From: Ashinkailepas kermadecensis
Taxonomy: Eukaryota; Arthropoda; Thecostraca; Neolepadidae
Reading direction: 5' to 3'
Assembly: GCA_034440615.1 (NCBI GenBank)
Contig: JAOTOM010004006.1
Location: 145,885 to 209,884 of the forward strand
Length of the DNA: 64,000 bases
The position numbers and the translations under genes were made by a program. This document shows positions 24,826 through 36,500 of the stretch, piece after piece; the first letter of the stretch is position 1; each line of letters begins with the position of its first letter. Under the pieces are notes generated by a model that was not told where the DNA came from, made no database searches, and saw only the letters and a list, made by a program, of their open reading frames with translations.

Positions 24826-27170
24826 GGTTGCAACGACACTGCAAATTTCACTGAAGCTCAATACTCAGTTTTTTCTTACGCGAGGACGCGAATATACCAC
24901 CGAAATTTGTGCGCGCACCACAACCGCAGATTTTGACGAATGCTCTCGGATATTGATCACACAAACACGGTTGCTATTGGTTGCTATGGTGAGCGGTGAA
25001 TTCCTGTGCCGCGTGACTGTGCGCGCGGCGCAGTGCCGACTGGCTCTTCTGCGGCAGCGGTTTCTGATTCGGCACGCCGGTGCTGTGACCAGCCGGTGAC
25101 ATCACCTCCGGCTCGGCTCACATACCGTGGCAACGTGTGCAAACCAACAGTGAACCCCGTGAACTTTGCACTCCGGATGGTTGCTATATTATCGTTGGCG
25201 ACATCGCCTGTTGCAAAGGCTATGATTTGCTTGGGTGAAAGCGTATGTTGGTGATGTGATCGTGTGGAGGCAGTAGCGGATACAGGGGGCCATGAGTCAT
25301 GCTTCCCACGGCCTCTTGGGCCTACAGGGTCCGTTGGCCACATTGTGACAGATGTAGGTACAGGGGGAGCCAGATGGGGGGGGGGGCATGGCCTTCACTT
25401 TTCACGAAAGTTAAGCATTAATACTATGGCGATGCATGGCAAGAATCAACTTCAAAACGGATTTTGCCCCCCCCTCCACGCTTTTTAGACGTTTCTACTC
25501 GTCCGAGTTGGAGGAGGGTGCGGTGCTCTCTTCGCCCCTCCCGGCTCCTGCGTCCTCTACTGGTTCTTACACAAGCTTCTCCGTCTACGCAAACATGCAT
25601 GTCGCAGACGGATATCAGTCACAGAAGAGTTACCCCGCCGACAAACAATGGCGTCCTGGTGGAACCGTGGGCACCTGCAGCCACACGACCGAGACACCCC
25701 TCCATTGTTTCCCGCAATTACGGTATAATGCCGACGCGGCTCTGCAGACGGCCACAACTCCGTAACCGCGTGCCGCGCACGAACACTGCGCTTGACATTA
25801 CGCACGGATGGTAGCTGTCTTACGGGGTAGTCTTACGTCTGAAAATCAGTGGGTGATTTTCAGGAACACGGAAACACGGAAAGGCCGCATCTGACTATAT
25901 TTGTCGCTAAAAATAACCCGCAACTTGAATACTATGCCTCTAGGTTTCCAGTGACCTTATTTGATTCATGAGCCTCGGGTATCCATATCACACGACAGTC
26001 GTAGCACGAGAAATAAATGGCGAAGTCTGAGAAGTCTACCGCAAACGATCTGATTAAACAAAACAAACAAAAAACAGTCTTTCACAATATTTTATTTATT
26101 TCAAATTCATGTTTCCGAAGCCACGTGGGAAAACAAGCATTGGCAAGTCATACAGATCTCATGACTGAAAACCTACCCCTGGCGGTACACCTGCGATGTT
26201 TGCCATGGACGTCCAGCAAAACACAAACACTTCCCGACAAATAGCAAAAAAGTTCATTTTGGGGCCAGTATCAAAAGAGATAAAAAGCACAAACAGCACA
26301 CGGAATGAGCAGAAAATAGACGCAGGATCCTGGAACACATCGACTCGCGCGAGATCAAGGCCACACAGGTGAACACATTCAGGCAGACATAAGGAAATAA
26401 ATACACCGCAGCCGTACAACCCACGCACCACACCAAATGCGACTCCAGACGGGATAGGCCGCAAGCACCTCCTACCCCCACGTGTCAGCGACGTCCGGCG
26501 GCGAGCGAAAACACCATGTCCGACCACGAGCGAAAGCCTTTCCGGTGAAATCTCAATGGCGTTGGCTTTTATATGCATGCAAAGAACCACCGGCTCTCTA
26601 CAGAATGAAAAGAACGCTACATGGTGCACATCTCACCGCTCGTCGGACCGCCCACGCAGACGACCTCCCAACCACGTCCCACGCCCCGACACTCCCGGTG
26701 CCTCACGAGCCTCCCACCGAGAGCCGGGCAGGTCTCAGGACGGCAGATGGGTGGGGAACGCGGAACGGCCGCACAGACGCCAACACCTCACCGCGCGCGG
26801 ACGCCACGAGTGACGAGGCGGCGGCGGTCCCCCGCCTCACGGCAGTCCGACAGCGACGCCAACACCTCACACACCAGACCAGGGTCACAGGCCGATGGCA
26901 CCCACGGCACGGTCGGAGGCTCAGTCGCCAGTCGGCGGCAGTGAGATCATCAGTGGCACCGTCACACATTGCAGTCCGGCAGTGTTGTTGTCTGTTGGGT
27001 GGTTCACGACGCACTTTATGCACATTCACGGCTTATGGCGCCGCCCACACTGTTTCGCCGGTGGGCCGCGGGATTGGGAAATGTCCCGAGTGATGCGAGT
27101 GTTGAGTCCGGGGCCTTTAGTACTCATAGCTCAACACCTTAGCCACTCGGCCATCCCCGCCCCGCAGTCC
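24826..27170. other. Interval between TPPP and BRD7; no gene recognised
   Basis: Includes the TPPP 5' flank, a CAGTAGCGGATACAGGGGGC element-end-like motif at 25271 and GC-rich sequence at 26480-26960. AATAAATAAA on the minus strand near 26096-26105 could serve as a poly(A) signal for BRD7. The 156-codon frame at 26159-26629 (minus) has no family features. Confidence 0.45.
26985..27163 (-). mobile_element. tRNA-derived SINE, copy 2, with 14-bp TSD
   Basis: Reverse-complement homologue of the SINE at 20057 over its full length, also 179 bp, flanked by GCAGTCCGGCAGTG (26971-26984 and 27164-27177). The A and B boxes are diverged (GGATGGCCGAGTGGCTAAGG). Sits downstream of the BRD7 stop. Confidence 0.85.
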
Positions 27171-27171
27171 G

Positions 27172-27428
27172 GCAGTGACAACAAAGGCGATGATATCAGT
27201 GACAGCGTCATCAGAAGCGGTGACGTCACAGGACGTGATGTCAGAAGCAGTAAGTACGTCGGTGACAGTGTCATGTCAGACGCAGCGACGTCATAGGGCG
27301 TGATGTCAGAAGCAGTAAGTACGTCGGCAACAGGGTGACGTCAGACGCGGTGACGTCCAAGGACGTGATGTCAGGAGCAGCAGGTACGTTGGTGACAGTG
27401 ACGTCAGACGCGGTGACGTCAGTGGCCA
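27172..27428. repeat. Minisatellite, 65-bp unit, rich in TGACGTCA
   Basis: Three 65-bp units (starts 27231, 27296, 27361) with GACGTGATGTCAGAAGCAGT, plus a looser unit to the left. Four exact TGACGTCA palindromes (CRE/ATF type) and several one-base variants. Begins two bases past the putative BRD7 stop at 27430, so it would lie in the 3' UTR. Confidence 0.9.
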
Positions 27429-27429
27429 A

Positions 27430-27507
27430 TCACGCCAGCAGGGCCCGCAGGGCGGCCGTCTGTGGCGGCGAGGACTCGCGCGGACACCGTTGTGGGCCAG
27501 TATTCGC
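27430..27507 (-). CDS. BRD7: BRD7-type gene, probable terminal exon
   Basis: A good acceptor (TACTCTTGCCTCAG) is followed in phase 0 by 25 codons (ANTGPQRCPRESSPPQ...) and TGA at 27430. Phase agrees with exon 11 and codon choice is GC-rich like the other exons, but the sequence shows no clear similarity to the vertebrate C-terminus (NFVDLTED...). Another terminal exon cannot be excluded. Confidence 0.55.
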   Translation of the reverse strand, partial: ANTGPQRCPRESSPPQTAALRALLA

Positions 27508-30500
27508 CTGAGGCAAGAGTACACCGTGACTCAGGAGTCGTGAGTCATCGGCAGCAGTGACTTAGGGGTCAAGGTCCGGAATCAGCCGCACGGTAATCCT
27601 GACAAGTGACTGCTGCACCACACACACATGACAACGTTTTGCATTCATTTCAAGTTCTCCAGCGCTTGCAATCCCGTTACGAGACATGATGCAGATGCGC
27701 ATGAGGTTGCACCTAAACTAATCACCATAAATCACGTGGTTGACCTCCCGTCGCACAACTCAGGTTTACACGGAACTTACGCTGGGCGGCAGAGGCCCGA
27801 CGCCCATGGCGTTGCGAATGGCTTTCGGCACGACCACGTCTGCCGGCTGGGCCTGGCGCACCATCTCCACCAGACTGCTGGTCACGTCGTCGGCTGGGAA
27901 GAGCAGCACATGTCAGCCGTACTGGCCGCCCGACCAGCGGGAGACTGCCGGGCCTGGCCGGTCCCACCTGCGGCCTGGCCGGTCACACCTGCCACACCAC
28001 ACTACACCGCACGGGAAACAGGAAACGCTCTCGATATCCGCAGTCCGGGGAGGTGTGTACCGCATAACGTGCGTCGCGTGGTTCACGTCGGCAATTTGAT
28101 TGATTGATTATTTGGGCTTAAGGGCGCGCCGACTACATGGTCATTTGGCGCCCATAACAGTTAATTGTTTAAACCGTTGCTGTACGGCGCTTCCTGTGCT
28201 TCAGGTATAATTCCTGGTACAATTCTGATGTTAGCGCCCCGGGTAGATAGCACAAAATTTCACAGCAGATAGGAAGGTGAAGATGTTCCCGGATTTAACA
28301 ATCTGTGATTGGTCATCCAAAACTGCTAGGAGGGAGTGAGGCTGGTTACTCCCGAAATGACGTCGACGCTCCAAGGAAAGCCTCGGGCACGAAATTAGAA
28401 CGTGACGAACTGTCAGTACTGCACCGCATCTAGGACATAGTGGCATATTCTCACCATTGAGTAAATAAGCATGAGTGGCATAAGTGTGTCCAATACGCAG
28501 CCGGCATAGCGTCACTTCTTCTATCCTTGTCCTACGAGAACACGAATTCCACTGACCGAGAGATGGCTTTATTGTCCGCAATTTGTTCGACGCTAGTTCG
28601 TCCCAACTAGCTTGCCACTTCCTTGCCAGGAAGGCAGAGATCCCTGAGTAGTAGTCCCTGGCCGGAATTGGGAATGCTCTGCGCAAGGGAGCCTGTGCTG
28701 CACGTCTAGCAGCGCTGTCAGCTTGTTCATTTCCTGCAATACCCAGGTGGCTGGGAATCCAGCAGAAATGGACGACTTTTCCTGCTTCATCTAATTCACT
28801 CAAACGACGTAAGATGTCATTTATCAGAGCGTCTGTGGGATTAAAACTCTTGAGTGCCAAAAGGCTGCTCAAGGAGTCTGATAAAATCACATGATCTTCC
28901 TCATTTCCGACTTCTATGTAAGCCAACGCTTTATGGATTGCCACGAGCTCAGACGTGTACACAGATGCGTGTCTCGGTAATGTAAACGATCTGGTGGCTG
29001 TGTCGCTTACAAAGGCACTCCCAACCCCAGCGTCGGTTTTCGATCCATCGGTAAAAGTTTTTGCGTAGGTGTTATAAAATGTGTATATGTGTTCCAGAGC
29101 CCGTGCCCGAAACTCATTTGGGAGAGTGTCCTTACGGATGCCAGCCAATACGTCGGCAATTTAGCATGGGAAACGGAGTGTGTGTGTGTGTGGGTGGGGG
29201 GGGGGGGCTGGGGAGGCGTGCGATCCGCTCATCCCTCTTGTTTTTCGACGATATCCCATCAATGGGCGGGGATATTGCATCGACGTTTTGGGACTCTGAT
29301 ACAAGTTGATAAAAGCATCTCATGCAAAATAAAGCATGTCGAAATCCGTTGGTAAATACAGAAACTGCGGGGCGGCGATCGCCCGGCCGTCAAACATTCA
29401 AGCTAACAAAGGATTCGTCGGTGCAGTGGCGTGGGCGGCGAGGTGTGGCGGGCGATCAGGACCCCCTTTGACCCAGAAGGCATTGACCTAGGGTCATGAA
29501 ATTTATACTGAAGCCAGTTCACTACAGCCGTAATCTACCCTGCAAATTTTGTACTTCTAGGTTCTTTTGTTAGTTATTTGGGCTTTAAAGCGCATCGACC
29601 ATGCTGATCATATAGCGCCCATAACAGTGTTTTTACCTAGGTTTCAGTTTCCGGCCAGGTTCACTTCCAAGTGTAGAGTATTCACTTCGCCAAAACCAAT
29701 GCAGTATTTTTACCTCCCTGGGTAAACGACAGCAAACCGTATTTGCGAGAGGAACTCGAATAGTCGTCCAGTCTGAACCACACGTGACCCATCACCTAGA
29801 AGATTTGCCATCGTCAGCGTGGAAACCTGTCTTCCAAAGTATCGTCTTCGTTGGGCTGAGAAACGAGGGCCCACCAGAAGAACGTGTATCACGGTTACTT
29901 CTATCTTCAGTAGTTGCCAAGATTTAAGAGCCCACTCCGGTGCGCGTTACGTTATGTGAGACGCCCCAGCGCGCCTGTTAAGCTGCTACGGTTGTGCCAG
30001 GCTACAATCGTGGTGAGAACCAAAGCCCTTAGCCCAAATACACGATGATTGCTGTTTTTCTTGCCATTCACTGCGCTCTCGAAAGCTAATCTAGTAGCCA
30101 GAACGTGCTACTCATGCAACAGTGTTAACCCGCATTTCCACACCTCTTTCATGTGTTGCAACGCGAGTGGTGGCGGCGGTTTAGTGCTGAGGGTGCGCCG
30201 ACTACATTGCTATTTTGTCCATGACATCATCGATAATTGCGCCTGCCAATTGCGCGCAGGTCTAACACTTCGGCTGACACGAGCATTGTCTGTGCTGGTC
30301 ATTTCTGACTCTGGTACTCTGATTACATACTGGGTTGTCTGGATAGCATACGTCTGGGGCACCCCAACACTCATATCACCCGCACTCTTGCAACACTCAC
30401 TGTGGAGTGTGGCAGGCCCAGTGATCAATAGTATGGGTTTCGGGGGCGCTCCAACATTACTCTCCTAGTCAGCATATCGGCTGCTCTCCTACCACAGGAA

Positions 30501-33500
30501 CAGCTACACTAATCAGGGAACATCGGGCTAGACGAGGTAACATTAGTTGACAGATGGCTAATTCCTAAACAAAAACATTTAATCGTATCGTCAGCCATCT
30601 GGCATTTCAGAGGACACCCAAATGATGCGTGACACCGGGACATCGGGAGGCGCCCATCCAGCTGGATTCCATATGAGATAGGCGACAGATACTCGGGAGG
30701 CGCCCATCCAGCTGGATTTCATGAGATACGCGACAGATGCTCGGGAGACGCCCATCCAGCTGAATTTCATGAGATACGCGACAGATGCTCGGGAGGCGCC
30801 CGCCCAGCTGGATCTCGTGAGACACGCGACAGGTGCTCGGGAGGCGCCCACCCAGCTGGATCTCGTGAGACACGCGACAGATGCTCGGGAGGCGCTCACC
30901 CAGCTGGATCTCGTGAGACACGCGACAGGTGCTCGGGAGGCGCTCACCCAGCTGGATCTCGTGGTGTGACGGCTGCGGCGGTGTGGGCTCGGGCGGCTGG
31001 CTGAGGCGCCGCAGCTGGACGGTGTTGAGCGAGCTGAGCAGCTGAGACGTCTGGTCCAGCCGCGCCTGCATCTCACGCTGGCGCGCCTCGTCCGACTCTG
31101 CCGCCACACGTGACGTCAGTCTACAGGTGGCGGCGGCGACCAGCGATGTTACACCACACGGGCGGTGCCTCGCCTCAGGATGACGCAGGTGGTGTCGGGA
31201 CATTGGCGGTGAGCAGCCGCGACAGAGCAGACAGTGTCACACGCACGCAGATGGCATCACGGAGCAGATCACGTCTTTCCCAGGAGGTGGCAGACAAGAC
31301 AGGGCATGACACGCTTTGACTGAATACCATTTTCAGCAGCTGAACACGCGGGGAACGTTCACTTCACAGGCCAGGAACGGTACAGAAACATAACACCAGA
31401 GCACGGGGAGATGGGAACAGGGCAGCAGCATAACGAGGAACGGTACAGGCACACAGCACCAACACGTGGGGGAATGGAAGCAGGGCGGCAGCATGACGGA
31501 ACCTACGGCACAGACGGAACAGGGACCAGTGGCAACACTGTATGCCAACATACCATCTGTTGAATGAGAGGAGCTGGGGAAAGCACTCTAAAAGGAACAG
31601 GCCGAACTTGACATTTTGAACTCTTGAAATGTACAGTAACTCAAAGCCTTCTTGTGTAGTCTTCTCACTCGGCAAGGATTCGAAGAAGAACCTTCGGTTC
31701 TTTTACGACGCATTCAACCGCCAGGTCACATAGCGTCGCCAACCTCTCACGCCGACTGGTCGGGGGACTCGGTAATGCCGTCGGTTGTGAAATTCGAATC
31801 CACAATCTTGCCATCAAGAGTCAGACGTTCAACCAACTGAGCTACCGCGGCCCCTCGGTAAGGGTTCGTGTCAATCGTATTAGCAATTGATTCATTTTTT
31901 TACAGATAAAACTTGGAGACGCACCTACGGGAGTCTCCAAGGCATGTGACTGGGTGCCGCGTCCCCTGAACATTGTGCAATTTAACATTACGCCAGGAGG
32001 CTGCATGGAAGTAATCGATCTCAACCCCTCCCTCCCCGTGTCCAAAAACCGCGACGACATCAACGAATACACCAGTGACGTTGAAATGCACATCGTCAAC
32101 TTGGCATGCACAGGCACGTGCCGTGCCTGCGCGAAACTATGTGAAGTGCCACTCCTGCTGGGGACCGCAGAGCACGGGCCTGACACAGGCAGTCCCGGAC
32201 GGCAGTGCGGCACCACAGTGGCGGCAGAAGATAGCGAGAGGGCGGAACGAACGAGAACACATCACGGGTCTGAGCAGGTGCAAGAAGGCGACAAATCTAT
32301 TCGCCCTTCTGCAATACAACGGCACAGTATGTGTAAAGGAATCCGCTCCACGTCCGCATTGTCACGTCAGCGTGATTACAGAAACCAGTTGGCATTTCGT
32401 GCGTGACATGCTGAACAGAAACTTGAAAAGGCCATATCATAACAACAAGAGCAAGTGAAAGCACGCACAGCCATACCATATTCACGGGAGCGGGCTGCAA
32501 ATAGACACTGGTTGACACGTTGTCAGGCGTTAGGTTACATTAGCCACCAAGCGTACAACTGCCAGCGTGTGCGTATTATCAATCAACGGTCAACAACTTC
32601 AAACAGATTGCGCACGTTCTCATCCTTAAACGTTAAACGCAGCGCACCTCGCCATCGAATGCCACGCTATAGAACAGCGCGGTCAAACCGGCTGTTACAC
32701 TGTTGCCCCGGAGCACATATCCTCAAAAAGACAGCCGGATTTCCATACACTATCAAAGTGGCCATTATTCACTCCGCATGGACCATCAAGGTTTGGTGAC
32801 CTGGCGAGGCCCATTAATTAAGCAGCTGGCAACAGCACACTGCGGTAAATGTATGCTGGTGCACGGTTCAAACAGAATAAACTGAATGGCTGAAAGTGTG
32901 GTGCAGAAAGTGCACAAGAAATGAACAATTGAGCCATTATTTTGGCTGTAGGCTTTCAATACAAGACTATACTCACATATTAGAGAATGTAATTTGGCCA
33001 TACCCTTAGATTCAATACACTTTATGGAATAACAAATCACCAAATGAGGCTTGCCACTTTCCAAACCACTCCAATTATATTTTGTACATAGGCGCCGTAT
33101 AATCATTCATTGCACGTGCGACCTAGTGCTTCAGTATTCAATAAAGCAATTATAAGAAAAACAGGTGTTCTTATTGGCTATCCTAAACGTTACGGTGAAT
33201 CGCTGGAAAGTGACGTGCTCTCGTCATCTTTTCATTCGTACTATTTGTAAGGTTTCATCACATTATCTTTCATTTCTGGTTTTCACATACTTGATGTTTG
33301 GGAGATGTCATAGCATTGCCCTTCAATTCTTGTATTCCATATTTGGAAATTTACCTGCGGACTTACGTACGCACACACATAAACAGACATACGCGGCAGG
33401 TTTCATTTTTCGACACTTTTCGGTTGTGGAAACACGCACACGTACGCGCGCACACACACACGCACTAAACACACGGTAGAGGTTTCACACTTCGGCACCA

Positions 33501-36500
33501 TTGAGGGACAGCTTTGCACACGTGCTTGCTTTCAGATTCTCCATCATAACACGTGCACGCGGCGAAGCTACCACAATCTCTCTGGGTGGTGAAGGGAGGA
33601 CCGATCCGGTGACACGAGGCGAGGCCGTGCCACCAGACCGAAGGTGCTGTTTACAGACGAGTCATGCCAGTGACACCGATGTCGCAGGCGCCGGTCGTTC
33701 AGCGTTAACCCCGCGGCACCTCGAACATACAATTACTGCCACCTCCTGGACAGGAGACGGCCGAGGGAAAGTCTGCCTGTTGTCAGTCTTATAACAAGGG
33801 TCTCCCACGCTCACTCAACAGACACACACGTTAGCCGACTGCGCCACCGAGGTGAGAGCATTGTATTTGCAGCACGCTAGTCTTCCATTAAAAATGTACC
33901 TTGAAATAAGAGCTACTCGACGAGGTCGTACGCCTAGGGTTACATCAAATCCTCTCCTTACCATGCACACTGATATGTTTATATCATCCTAGCAAGCATC
34001 TCGATTATACATATTATACACATATATTACCCGATTATACACATACATAACCCATTGAGGCAACTACCCATATTTGCCTTTTACTGCTCTACACTACCTG
34101 TGCATTGACTATTTGAAAATGTGTCGTATCTCGGGCAGCACATCGACACACACACCCACCGCCTGAGCCCACACCGAGTCCTCACCGAGTTCGTCCAGGA
34201 AGTGAGACGTATCTCGGGCAGCACATCGACACACGCACCCACCGCCTGAGCCCACACCGCGTCCTCACCGAGTTCGTCTAGAAAGCCGACGTCTATGCCC
34301 AGGTCCGAGAGCGACCTGAGCGAGCTGAAGTCGACCGCGTCCTCCTGTGACCCGACCACCGGGGCGGTAGCGTCGGCGGCCGGTATAGGAGCGGGTCCCA
34401 GGGCGGCGACAGCTCGCTCCTCGGCCGCCCTCAGCCGCACCTCGGTGCGCCGGTGCTGGCCGTCCGTCAGCACGTCCAGCAGGTTGTCCACCATGTCGAT
34501 GGCGACGTCGCACTCGTCCGCCGCGTTCCGGACGCTGCGGAGTGCACTGGTTATTACCGTCAGACCGGCGAAGTGCTGGGAATGACAAGCTGTGGCCGCT
34601 TAACAGGACTTCCCAAATTTGATGGGAAATGAAACCGAACTGAGATAAATATTCTGCTCCAATACTCTGCTAAAATAAGCAATCTTCCGTCCCATGCATC
34701 TTATTAGCAGCATTTATTCCATACACACACAAAAAGACGATAATCTCTAGCGTGAATAAATAGAACATCCACTCACATATGCCCCGCCGATACCATTGTC
34801 GCTTTACCTGTACTTTAGTTATCACCACATAAGCATCTTGGTCCCTATCCTACCCTGACGCAGTGCTCCTCGCCTAATCCGCACATCGGCATTCGTCACA
34901 TCTACGCATCAGTGCTCCTGGGGTGCACCGACCGTCTCTCACCTATGTGCTGGTTCTATATGCGTGATGGTGCTCACCCGTGCGCCAGCCGTCGTCTCCC
35001 TCGTGCGCCAGTTTTCACGCATGCGTCAGGCGCCAGTCCTCACCTGTGCGCCAGCTGCGGTGGCGAGTCGCCGCTGAGTGTCTGGAACAGCAGCTCGGAC
35101 TCGTGCAGGCTGATGTTGGCGAACGTTGAGTCGTAGCACGGCGCAAACGAGCTGTACGCGCCGTAGTAGAGCGGCTTGACTGAAGCACAATGGGGCATGA
35201 TTAGAGGGGCACACAGGACTGTGGTCAGAACACACAGGGCCGTGGTCAGGGGAGCTCACAGGTCCGTGGTAAGGAGAGCATACAGGGCCGTGGTCAGGGG
35301 AGCATACTTGGCCGTAGTCAGGGGAGCACACAGGGCCGTGGTCAGGGGACCACACAGGGCCCTGGTCAGAGGAACCCATAGGGCCGTGGTCAGGGAAGCA
35401 CGGGTCGCGATTAATCATAGGAGCACACATGACCATGGTCGGGCGAGCGCACAGTAATGGTCAGATGAGTACGCAGTCATCGTCAGAGTACACAATCGCG
35501 ACCACAGTCGTGTTCAGAGTACTGTGCAAAACCGAGACGCAGCACCCCACACAGTTAACCACAAATAACAACAAGCAATATATGTGATAAAGGACACACG
35601 GCCTCCAGATGGCCACATCGGCTGGGCGGTCGCGCCAGACCGCGGACCGCAGCCGACCCCCGGGCAGCCGCCGGTGACACCCACCCGGACCGCAGCCGAC
35701 CCGGGCAGCCGCCGGCGACACCCACCCGGACCGCAGCCGACCCGGGCAGCCGCCGGCGACACCCACCGCAGCCGACCCGGGCCGCCGGCGACACCCACCC
35801 GGACCGCAGCCGACCCGGGCAGCCGCCGGCGACACCCACCCGGACCGCAGCCGACCCGGGCAGCCGCCGGCGACACCCACCCGGACCGCAGCCGACCCGG
35901 GCAGCCGCCGGCGACACCCACCCGGACCGCAGCCGACCCGGGCAGCCGCCGGCGACACCCACCCTGACCGCAGCCGACCCGGGCAGCCGCCGGCGACACC
36001 CACCCGGACCGCAGCCGACCCGGGCAGCCGCCGGCGACACCCACCCGGACCGCAGCCGACCCGGGCAGCCGCCGGCGACACCCACCCGGACCGCAGCCGA
36101 CCCGGGCAGCCGCCGGCGACACCCACCCGGACCGCAGCCGACCCGGGCAGCCGCCGGCGACACCCACCCGGACCCCGCAGCCGACCCGGGCAGCCGCCGG
36201 CGACACCCACCCGGACCGCAGCCGCCCCGGGCAGCCGCCGGCGACCCCCACCCTGACCGCCGGCGACACGCACCCGGCTGGCGATGCTGCTGACCGCATC
36301 CGACCCAGACAACCGACCAGCCTGACCGCCGGCGACACCCACCCGGCGGCGTGCTGCTGACCGCATCCGACCCAGACAACCGACCAGCCCTGACCGCCGG
36401 CGACACCCACCCGGCTTGGCGATGCTGCTGACCGCATCCGACCCAGACAACCGACCAGCCCTGACCGCCGGCGACACCCACCCGGCTTGGCGATGCTGCG

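Noticed and set aside
26159..26629. 156-codon minus frame between TPPP and BRD7
   Set aside because: Cys/Phe-rich with no recognisable motif and no start or splice support; likely chance.
30607..31203. A 198-codon frame with a 16-residue repeat as the BRD7 C-terminus
   Set aside because: The true exon most likely stops at the donor at 30948, because the exon at 27893 continues the BRD7 alignment exactly with matching phase. The repeat part could be coding only if downstream donors are used.
34269..34575. Longer form of BRD7 exon 9 starting at 34575
   Set aside because: That acceptor gives a phase that does not fit exon 8. The acceptor at 34534 fits both the phase and the BRD7 alignment.
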